NCBI GenBank assembly: GCA_030616665.1 | Contig: JAUWWX010000040.1 | Location: 1 to 7,504, forward strand | Direction: 5' to 3' | Source: an archaeon | Lineage (GTDB): Archaea > Iainarchaeota > Iainarchaeia > Iainarchaeales > GCA-2688035 | Length of the DNA: 7,504 bases | Shown here: in pieces, positions 1-5,784 of the stretch | Layout: each line of letters opens with the position of its first letter | Numbering within the stretch: the first letter of the stretch is position 1 | Notes under the pieces: generated by a model | Told to the model about the DNA's origin: nothing | Seen by the model: only the letters and a program-made list of their open reading frames with translations | Database searches by the model: none | Made by a program: the position numbers and the translations under genes

Positions 1-96
1 GCCTGAGGGCTCTTAATGAAACAAGTGATTAGCTTGCTTGCGGGAATGCTTCCAGTGTACGGCTTATTAAATTCTCTTTTTCTAAAAACAGTTACC

Positions 97-104
97 TTTA
101 AATT
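97..104 (+). promoter_or_regulatory. TATA-like box of the RNase P RNA gene
   Basis: The octamer TTTAAATT is centred about 27 nt before position 128, where the closing P1 helix of the RNase P RNA begins. This is the spacing expected between an archaeal TATA box and the transcription start. No convincing purine-rich BRE is seen just upstream. The rest of positions 1-96 holds no supported gene, only a short GGAA/TTCC inverted repeat at 43-53. The assignment rests on sequence and spacing only. Confidence 0.6.
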
Positions 105-127
105 TCCTCCTCTACATAATTATCTTA

Positions 128-407
128 GGGTAGTGGAAGGCCGGCCAACGCTTCCCCGCAAGGGTTTGAAGTGAGGAAAGTCCGCCCTCCCATTTCCAAA
201 ACAGGCCCTGAGAGGGGCCCCAGGGGAACAGAAACGATATCATCCAAAGGCTGTCAAAGGCTTTGGGGTGAATGAAACGCGCCTCTGGTTAATCTCCAGG
301 TTTTTCGAAACTTGGAGCGGGTGCAACGCCTTAGAGCGGCTTAGACGAATGCCAGCAGCCCCCTTTTTTGGGGGGGTCAACAAAAGGCGGCTTACTCTCC
401 ACTGCCC
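128..407 (+). ncRNA. rnpB: RNase P RNA (archaeal type A-like)
   Basis: This is the catalytic RNA of RNase P, which removes 5' leaders from precursor tRNAs; in archaea it works with several protein subunits. The ends are set by a 10-bp P1 helix, 128-137 with 398-407 (one G-U pair). The conserved GAGGAAAGUCC block lies at 173-183. Its partner GGCGGCUU (386-393) forms helix P4 with A178-C186, leaving U181 as the characteristic bulged U. Other helices seen are a P3-like hairpin closed by a GCAA loop (155-164), a GGCCC/GGGCC hairpin near 204-219, the ACAGAAAC block near 229, CCAAAG/CUUUGG (244-249/261-266), a P15-like pairing (279-283/320-324) with GGUUAA in its internal loop, a perfect 10-bp stem with a UUCG loop (294-317), and a C-tract/G-tract hairpin with a T6 loop near 358-377. 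At about 280 nt it is compact. Helix names are by-eye assignments. Confidence 0.95.
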
Positions 408-415
408 TTTTTTTT
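408..415 (+). terminator. Oligo-T terminator of RNase P RNA, overlapping the next promoter
   Basis: Eight T residues follow directly on the last base of the P1 helix, which suits archaeal intrinsic termination at T-tracts. The tract runs into TTTTTAAA, the likely TATA box of the alanyl-tRNA synthetase gene. Confidence 0.7.
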
Positions 416-418
416 AAA
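411..418 (+). promoter_or_regulatory. TATA-like box of alaS
   Basis: TTTTTAAA is centred about 28 nt before the ATG at 443, which predicts a transcript starting at or next to the start codon. The sequence from 419 to 442 is pyrimidine-rich and contains no Shine-Dalgarno motif. The box shares its T residues with the terminator of the RNase P RNA. Confidence 0.5.
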
Positions 419-442
419 CCTTTTCTAACTTAATTTTGCTCT

Positions 443-2203
443 ATGTGGACCGCTAAAAAGCTTGTAAAGGCATATTTGGACTTTTTCAAGGAGAAGAAGC
501 ATGCAATCATTCCTTCAGGCTCGCTTGTTCCGGAGAATGACCCAACAGTCCTCTTCACAAGTGCCGGAATGCATCCCCTTGTTCCCTACCTTCTTGGGCA
601 GTCGCATCCCCTTGGAAAAAGGCTTGCGAACAACCAACTCTGTTTGAGGACAGACGACATAGATGAAGTTGGGGATGCCTCGCATCACACCTTCTTTTTC
701 ATGCTTGGCAACTGGTCATTGGGAGACTATTTTAAGAAAGAGGCAATCGAGTGGAGTAGTGAATTTTTGACAAGCAAGAAATGGCTTGGTCTTGACAAGG
801 AAAAGATAAGCGTAAGCTGCTTTGCCGGCGACGGGAACGCGCCCAAAGACAAGGAAAGCGCACTACACTGGGAATCGGTTGGCATAGCAAAAGAAAGGAT
901 TTACTTTTTTCCAAAGTCAGAGAACTGGTGGGGCCCTGCAGGCAAGACAGGGCCATGCGGCCCCGATACTGAAATGTTTTACGATACAGGAAAAGAAAAA
1001 TGCGGAAAGAATTGCAAGCCAGGGTGCAACTGCGGAAAGTACTTCGAAATCTGGAACGATGTTTTCATGCAGTACAGCAAGACGGCCAGTGGGAAATATG
1101 AGAAATTGAAGCAGCGGAATGTTGACACCGGCATGGGCGTGGAGAGAACAGTTGCAGTGCTTAATGGCCTAAGCAACGACTATGAAACAGAGTTGTTCAA
1201 GCCGATTATGGACAAGATAAAGGAGTTGAGCAAAGAGTACAACGAAAAGAGTGCCAGGATTATTGCAGACCATTTGCGTGCCGTGGTATTTGTTCTGGCC
1301 GAGGGAGAGGGAATCGTGCCAAGCAATGTGGAACAGGGCTATGTTTTGAGGAGGTTGATTAGGCGAAGTGTTCGGCATGCAAAGTTGTTGGGCATTGAAG
1401 GAGAGTTTTGCAAACAAATTGCGAAAAAGGTTATTGGCATTTATGCTGAGGACTGGCCAGAGCTAAAGAAAAACAGCGGCATTGTCCTCAAGCAGATTGA
1501 GGCGGAAGAGGAAAGGTTTTGCAGGGTCCTAAACCAGGGCGTAAAAATGTTTGAAAAGCTTTTCAGAAAAGAGGGCAAGATCAGCGGCAAAGATGCTTTT
1601 CTGCTTTACCAAAGTAGTGGCTTTCCGCTCGAGATGACGGTTGAGATGGCAACAGAAAAGGGCTTGAGGGTTGACAGGGAAGCCTTTGAGAAAGAATTCC
1701 GCAAGCACCAGCAAACTTCAAGAAAGGCTGCTGTCGGGAAATTCAAATCAGGGCTGGCTGACCACAGTGAAATCTCACTTAGAATGCACACTGCTACGCA
1801 CTTGCTGCACGCTGCCCTGCGGAAGGTTCTTGGAAAGCATGTGCAGCAGAAGGGCAGCAACATAACCCCTGAAAGGCTTAGGTTTGATTTTAGCCACGGG
1901 GAGAAAGTAAGCAAAGAGCAGCTTGCAGGGGTTGAGAAGCTTGTCAATGAGGCAATTGACAAAAAGATTCCTGTTCAAAGGGAGGAAATGGGCCTGGATG
2001 AGGCAAAGAAGAAGGGCGCTTTGGCTTTCTTTGAGACAAAGTATGTTCCGGAAAAGGTTTCTGTTTACACAATTGGCTCGTTTTCCAAGGAAGTGTGTGC
2101 AGGCCCGCATGTGAAAAACACAGGCGAAATCGGCAAATTCAGGATAAAGAAGGAAGAGTCGGTTAGCGCTGGCGTGCGGAGAATAAAGGCTGTTCTTGAG
2201 TGA
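443..2203 (+). CDS. alaS: Alanyl-tRNA synthetase, bacterial type, lacking the C-Ala domain
   Basis: This class II synthetase attaches alanine to tRNA-Ala in the cytoplasm. The catalytic core spans about residues 1-240: a motif 1 region (31-52), a motif 2 region from R69 through the HHTFF and GNWSLGDYF blocks, and motif 3 DTGMGVER (228-235). Next comes a helical tRNA-recognition region (about 240-430) with PSN at 293-295. The AlaX-like editing domain (about 440-586) carries H449/H453 and C552/H556, the expected zinc ligands for hydrolysing mischarged Ser/Gly-tRNA; C552-H556 reads CAGPH instead of the usual CGGTH. A four-cysteine cluster (C187, C191, C195, C197) sits in the core. The protein ends at 586 aa, whereas family members are usually near 870-900 aa, so the oligomerisation/C-Ala part is absent. 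The downstream sequence encodes an unrelated protein, so this is not a local frameshift. The core resembles bacterial enzymes, including short ones I associate with CPR bacteria, rather than archaeal AlaRS. The ATG was chosen because of the box at 411-418. Confidence 0.95.
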   Translation: MWTAKKLVKAYLDFFKEKKHAIIPSGSLVPENDPTVLFTSAGMHPLVPYLLGQSHPLGKRLANNQLCLRTDDIDEVGDASHHTFFFMLGNWSLGDYFKKEAIEWSSEFLTSKKWLGLDKEKISVSCFAGDGNAPKDKESALHWESVGIAKERIYFFPKSENWWGPAGKTGPCGPDTEMFYDTGKEKCGKNCKPGCNCGKYFEIWNDVFMQYSKTASGKYEKLKQRNVDTGMGVERTVAVLNGLSNDYETELFKPIMDKIKELSKEYNEKSARIIADHLRAVVFVLAEGEGIVPSNVEQGYVLRRLIRRSVRHAKLLGIEGEFCKQIAKKVIGIYAEDWPELKKNSGIVLKQIEAEEERFCRVLNQGVKMFEKLFRKEGKISGKDAFLLYQSSGFPLEMTVEMATEKGLRVDREAFEKEFRKHQQTSRKAAVGKFKSGLADHSEISLRMHTATHLLHAALRKVLGKHVQQKGSNITPERLRFDFSHGEKVSKEQLAGVEKLVNEAIDKKIPVQREEMGLDEAKKKGALAFFETKYVPEKVSVYTIGSFSKEVCAGPHVKNTGEIGKFRIKKEESVSAGVRRIKAVLE

Positions 2204-2213
2204 AGTCGATAAC

Positions 2214-2221
2214 TATTTATT
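2214..2221 (+). promoter_or_regulatory. TATA-like box of the metallopeptidase gene
   Basis: TATTTATT is centred about 26 nt before the ATG at 2243, in a 39-nt gap. The rest of the gap is pyrimidine-rich and has no Shine-Dalgarno motif. A leaderless transcript is inferred. Confidence 0.5.
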
Positions 2222-2242
2222 ATCCAGCCTCTTTCTTCTTGT

Positions 2243-2848
2243 ATGGAGTTTTTCAACAAGCCGATTTTGGACAGGGAAAGGGTTGGGGCCTTGGACAATT
2301 TTAGGGTTAGCGCGGTCAAGGCGCTTGAGGACTTGGGCAAAAGCGCTAAGAATGATTTGGAGAAAGCCCTTTTTGCTAGGATGAAGCTGAACGTGCAGCG
2401 CACGCCAATCTACTTTTACCCAAGGGAAACCCTTAAGGAGAAAATCTTTCACGCGCGTGGAAGGGTTTTTGCCTCTGTTGTAAAGGGAGAGCACGTCAAC
2501 GTCATAAAAATCTTCCAAAAGGGTAAGAGGCTTTTTGTCGTGAAAAGCAATTACATTAACATGCCTGCTGAACACGTGTTTGAGGGAAGCAAGCTGAGCG
2601 TTGACGGCATTTTCACGCTGGCACATGAGTATGCGCATTTTCCAAAGCCTTCTTTGCAAAAATTTGCCAAGGCATACAATATTTCGCTCGAGCAGGCAGA
2701 GGAGCTGTTGGCTGATACTTTGAGCGCGAAGCTCGCCGTTGCCATGGGCTATCCCAAGGAAAATGTTTTGATGCACTTCCACGGCAGGCAACTCGTCTAC
2801 GGGGGAATTCCCTTCAAAAGGCTTATTTGGAATGCAATTAACAGGTAA
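2243..2848 (+). CDS. Putative zinc metallopeptidase with HEYAH motif (unassigned family)
   Basis: I do not recognise a named family. The protein is 201 aa with no clear signal peptide or membrane segment, so it is probably cytoplasmic. Its defining feature is H128-E-Y-A-H132, the HExxH zincin signature: two histidines bind zinc and the glutamate activates water. It lies in a hydrophobic helix (residues 122-132) after a short predicted strand (about 102-108). About 20 residues later a second helix has E153, E154 and D157, candidate third ligands as in gluzincin or ImmA/IrrE-like peptidases. H178 and H180 are further possible ligands. The N-terminal 120 residues are charged, mixed alpha/beta and unassigned. 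The gene lies between alaS and leuS and seems to have its own promoter, so its place among tRNA genes need not mean a role in translation. A catalytically inactive zincin-fold protein cannot be excluded. The ATG fits the box at 2214-2221. Confidence 0.75.
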   Translation: MEFFNKPILDRERVGALDNFRVSAVKALEDLGKSAKNDLEKALFARMKLNVQRTPIYFYPRETLKEKIFHARGRVFASVVKGEHVNVIKIFQKGKRLFVVKSNYINMPAEHVFEGSKLSVDGIFTLAHEYAHFPKPSLQKFAKAYNISLEQAEELLADTLSAKLAVAMGYPKENVLMHFHGRQLVYGGIPFKRLIWNAINR

Positions 2849-2850
2849 GG

Positions 2851-2858
2851 ATTTAAAA
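2851..2858 (+). promoter_or_regulatory. TATA-like box of leuS
   Basis: ATTTAAAA is centred about 29 nt before the ATG at 2884. It begins directly after the stop codon of the metallopeptidase gene. Two T5 tracts follow before the start codon; they may also end the upstream transcript. No Shine-Dalgarno motif is seen. Confidence 0.5.
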
Positions 2859-2883
2859 CTGTTTTTCTAATGGTTTTTCTACT

Positions 2884-5586
2884 ATGGCCTATGATTTTGC
2901 AAAAATTGAGAAAAAGTGGCAGTCTGTTTGGGAAAAGGAAAAGACGTTTAAGGTGAGTCAAAAGAAGGGAAAGCAAAAGTACTATGTTTTGGAAATGTTT
3001 CCATATCCAAGCGGAAAGCTGCACATGGGCCACGTCAGAAATTACGCCATAGGCGACGCAACTGCGCGCTTCAAAAGAATGCAGGGATTCAACGTCTTGT
3101 ACCCAATGGGCTATGATGCCCTTGGGTTGCCGGCAGAAAATGCCGCGATAAAAGAGCATGAAACGCCGAAAAAGTGGACTCTGGAAAAGATTGGTGAAAT
3201 GAGGGCGCAGCAGCAGAGGCTTGGATTCAGCTACGATTGGTCAAGGGCGATTGCAACCTGCGATTCATCCTATTATAAGTGGAACCAGTGGTTTTTCCTG
3301 CAGATGCTTAAGAAAGGGCTTGCCTACAAGGCAAGGGCAAAAAGCAACTGGTGTGAGAGCTGCGGAACAGTTTTGGCAAACGAGCAGGTTGTTTTCAGGA
3401 AATGCTGGAGATGTGGAAAGGAGGTTGTGGAAAAGGAATTTGAGCAATGGTTCTTTAAGATTACTGCTTACTCTGACGAGCTGCTGGATGATTTGGAAAA
3501 GCTCAAGGAATGGCCCCAGAGGGTCAGGACAATGCAGCGCAACTGGATTGGGAAAAGCGAGGGCGTAAACTTCAGGGAAAAGGTAAAGGGAATGGATATC
3601 TGGTTTGAGGTTTATGATTCTATTCCACAGACATTCATAGCTCAAACCTTTACTGTCATTGCACCAGAGCATCCTTTGGCTAGGAAGCTTGTAAAAGGAA
3701 CCAAACATGAGAAGCGGGTCATGGAATTTGTGGAGAAAATAAAGAAGAAGAAAACAGAAAATAGATTTGATGTCGAAAAGGATATTGAAGGCGTCTTCAC
3801 TGGAAGGTATGTTGAGAACCCTTTTGGGAAAGGCGATTTGCCTATCTGGGTGGCATCTTATGTTCTAGCTGAATACGGAACAGGTGTTGTAAATTGCAGC
3901 GCCCATGACGAAAGGGATTTTGCGTTTGCGAAGGAGTTCAAGATACCTCTTAGGATAGCAATGCTACCAGAGGACAAAGAACTTGCAGAAAAGGTCAAAA
4001 ATCTTAAGTTATGCTACCACCATGCAGAAGATGGAATAATACAGGAACCAGCAGAGTTCAGGGGCATGACTTGGAAAGAATCACGAGAACCCATTATAGA
4101 TTATATTGAAAAACACAAGCTGGGAAAAAGGGCTACCCAGTATAAGTTGAGGGATTGGCTGATTTCAAGGCAGAGGTATTGGGGAACGCCAATTCCTGTA
4201 ATTTACTGCGACAAGTGTGGAACAGTGCCTGTGCCGGAAAAGGATTTGCCGGTAAAGCTTCCGGAGAATGCTCCCTTCACTGGCCAAGGAAACCCCTTAG
4301 ACAAGGTAAAGCACTTTGTAGAGGCGAAGTGCCCAAAGTGTAAGGGCAAGGCAGGGAGGGAAACTGACACTATGGACACGTTTGTTGACAGCAGCTGGTA
4401 TTTTCTCCGCTTTTGCAGCCCTGGTGAAAAGAAGGCAATGTTTGACAAGAAGGCAGTAAGCTATTGGATGCCTGTAGACCAGTATATTGGAGGGATAGAG
4501 CATGCGATAATGCATCTTCTGTACGCGAGGTTCTTTACAAAGGCATTGAGGGACCTTGGCTTGCTGCGCTTTGATGAACCCTTCACAAGGCTTTTAACCC
4601 AGGGAATGGTTTTGAAGGGCGGCGAGGTAATGAGCAAAAGCAAGGGAAATGTTGTTGACCCAGGCGAGATGATGAGGAAATTTGGCGCTGACACGGCGAG
4701 GACCTTTATTTTGAGTGTTTCTTTGCCGACAAAGGAGCTTGAGTGGAGTGACAAGGGCGCGGAAGCCACATTCAAGTTTTTGCGCAGGCTATTTGAGTTT
4801 GTTGCCGGGAGCAAAGTAAGGCTTGGAAGGGGCAAAACCGACAGGAAAAAGCTTGCTTCAAGGGACAGGCTACTGCTAAGCAAGACCCATAGGACAATAA
4901 TCAAGGTTTCAGAGCAGATGTCCGGCTTTGAGTTCAACTTTGCCTTGAACAACATTGTAAAATTATTTAACGCCATGCAAAAGGCCGAGAATGCTGACAG
5001 GAACACGCTTGGCTTTTCTGTCAGGGCATTGCTACAGTTGCTCGCACCCTTTGCTCCGCACCTTTGTGAGGAGTTGTGGCAAGTGGTTGGGGAGAAAGGC
5101 CTTGTCAGCCTGAGCAGTTGGCCAAAAGCAGATGAAAGGATGATTGACAGGCAAGCAGAGCAGGCAGAATCCTTTATTGAAGGCATCAAAGAAGACATTA
5201 GGCACATAAAAGAGCTTGCAAACATTGTCCAACCAAAGAAAATCGTGCTGTTTACAGCGCCTGCCTGGAAGTGGAAAGCAATCCCAATAGCGGCAAAAGC
5301 ATGCAATAAAAGGCCTGATTTGGGGGCAACAATAAAGGCACTAATGCAAGACCCAGGCATTAAAAAGCACGGCAAAGAAGTCCAAGGCTTTGCAAAAGCC
5401 CTTGTTGCAAAAATTACAGTGCTGAAACAAGCAGAAAAAATAAACGAAACCGCTGTACTCAAAGAAGCAAAAAAGGAACTGGAAAAAGAGCTTGGCAGCA
5501 GCATAAAAATAGAGCAGGCTGAAAAAAGCAGCCACCCAAAGGCAAGGAACGCCTTTCCATTAAAGCCAGCCATTTTCGTGGAATAG
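2884..5586 (+). CDS. leuS: Leucyl-tRNA synthetase, bacterial-type body with archaeal-like C-terminal domain
   Basis: This class I synthetase charges tRNA-Leu. The HIGH motif is HMGH (47-50), in a bacterial-style context that continues to YDALGLPAENAA (77-88). A zinc module has C157/C160 and C174/C177. The CP1 editing domain follows it (about 228-420), the bacterial order; D342 of the conserved HDERD block is kept. A second CxxC pair set is at C442/C445 and C483/C486. DTMDTFVDSSWYFLR begins at 495. The KMSKS loop reads VMSKS (582-586), only a few residues after QGMVL, so the leucine-specific insertion of E. coli LeuRS is absent. The helical anticodon-binding domain runs about 659-765. The last 120 or so residues differ from the short bacterial C-terminus (no VNGK block) and resemble archaeal LeuRS: a PKKI strand, APAWKWK (793-799), KKHGKEV and a closing LKPAIFVE. 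The enzyme therefore looks mosaic. At 900 aa it is full length. The ATG fits the box at 2851-2858. Confidence 0.95.
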   Translation: MAYDFAKIEKKWQSVWEKEKTFKVSQKKGKQKYYVLEMFPYPSGKLHMGHVRNYAIGDATARFKRMQGFNVLYPMGYDALGLPAENAAIKEHETPKKWTLEKIGEMRAQQQRLGFSYDWSRAIATCDSSYYKWNQWFFLQMLKKGLAYKARAKSNWCESCGTVLANEQVVFRKCWRCGKEVVEKEFEQWFFKITAYSDELLDDLEKLKEWPQRVRTMQRNWIGKSEGVNFREKVKGMDIWFEVYDSIPQTFIAQTFTVIAPEHPLARKLVKGTKHEKRVMEFVEKIKKKKTENRFDVEKDIEGVFTGRYVENPFGKGDLPIWVASYVLAEYGTGVVNCSAHDERDFAFAKEFKIPLRIAMLPEDKELAEKVKNLKLCYHHAEDGIIQEPAEFRGMTWKESREPIIDYIEKHKLGKRATQYKLRDWLISRQRYWGTPIPVIYCDKCGTVPVPEKDLPVKLPENAPFTGQGNPLDKVKHFVEAKCPKCKGKAGRETDTMDTFVDSSWYFLRFCSPGEKKAMFDKKAVSYWMPVDQYIGGIEHAIMHLLYARFFTKALRDLGLLRFDEPFTRLLTQGMVLKGGEVMSKSKGNVVDPGEMMRKFGADTARTFILSVSLPTKELEWSDKGAEATFKFLRRLFEFVAGSKVRLGRGKTDRKKLASRDRLLLSKTHRTIIKVSEQMSGFEFNFALNNIVKLFNAMQKAENADRNTLGFSVRALLQLLAPFAPHLCEELWQVVGEKGLVSLSSWPKADERMIDRQAEQAESFIEGIKEDIRHIKELANIVQPKKIVLFTAPAWKWKAIPIAAKACNKRPDLGATIKALMQDPGIKKHGKEVQGFAKALVAKITVLKQAEKINETAVLKEAKKELEKELGSSIKIEQAEKSSHPKARNAFPLKPAIFVE

Positions 5587-5590
5587 AAAC

Positions 5591-5598
5591 AATTAAAT
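5591..5598 (+). promoter_or_regulatory. TATA-like box of the 42-aa gene
   Basis: AATTAAAT is centred about 26 nt before the ATG at 5621, within a 34-nt gap after leuS. A T6 tract at 5612-5617 lies between box and start and could also end leuS transcripts. Confidence 0.45.
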
Positions 5599-5620
5599 TG
5601 CTGAAAGGTTGTTTTTTGTT

Positions 5621-5749
5621 ATGCACAGGAAAAAACGCAGTAAACCAAGAGGCCCTAGAAAGGCAAAATTCAGGAGGGGCAGCGCAAAGCCAGGTACAAT
5701 AAAACCAACTAAGTCATCTGTAAAAAAATCTGATATGCCCTTTTTGTAG
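5621..5749 (+). CDS. Small basic protein of unknown function, 42 aa
   Basis: I do not recognise this protein. It is a 42-residue open frame starting MHRKKRSKPRG and ending KKSDMPFL before a TAG stop. By count it has 10 Lys and 6 Arg against a single acidic residue (D38), and several Pro and Gly, so it is probably largely unstructured and binds nucleic acid. It has no hydrophobic segment. The case for a real gene is the box at 5591-5598 at the spacing seen for the neighbours, and a following gene that starts 35 nt later with the same layout. Its composition resembles small ribosomal proteins, but I see no match to one I know, including L41e. A chance frame in an A-rich stretch remains possible. 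Confidence 0.5.
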   Translation: MHRKKRSKPRGPRKAKFRRGSAKPGTIKPTKSSVKKSDMPFL

Positions 5750-5754
5750 AAAGG

Positions 5755-5762
5755 CTTTTATT
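5755..5762 (+). promoter_or_regulatory. TATA-like box of the 97-aa gene
   Basis: CTTTTATT is centred about 26 nt before the ATG at 5785, directly after the stop codon of the 42-aa gene. A T6 tract at 5775-5780 stands between box and start, as for the gene before it. Confidence 0.45.
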
Positions 5763-5784
5763 CAAGCAAGCTGTCTTTTTTATT

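Noticed and set aside
1..96. Possible tRNA or box C/D RNA at the left edge
   Set aside because: No T-loop consensus, cloverleaf pairing, or C and D box pair at workable spacing could be found.
16..174. 52-codon plus-strand frame starting at the ATG at 16
   Set aside because: It runs through the TATA box and the conserved 5' part of the RNase P RNA, has no promoter or ribosome site of its own, and looks like no known protein.
2196..2243. Frameshift separating alaS from a C-Ala domain
   Set aside because: No frame downstream of 2203 resembles C-Ala; the next gene is an unrelated zincin with its own promoter.
2213..2791. Minus-strand frame of 192 codons opposite the metallopeptidase gene
   Set aside because: The plus strand has the HExxH motif, a promoter at the right spacing and a sensible start; the antisense frame has none of these.
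4461..5573. Long minus-strand frame (370 codons) opposite leuS
   Set aside because: It lies entirely antisense to a clear LeuRS frame and has the Ser/Leu/Phe-rich composition of a shadow frame with no recognisable motif.
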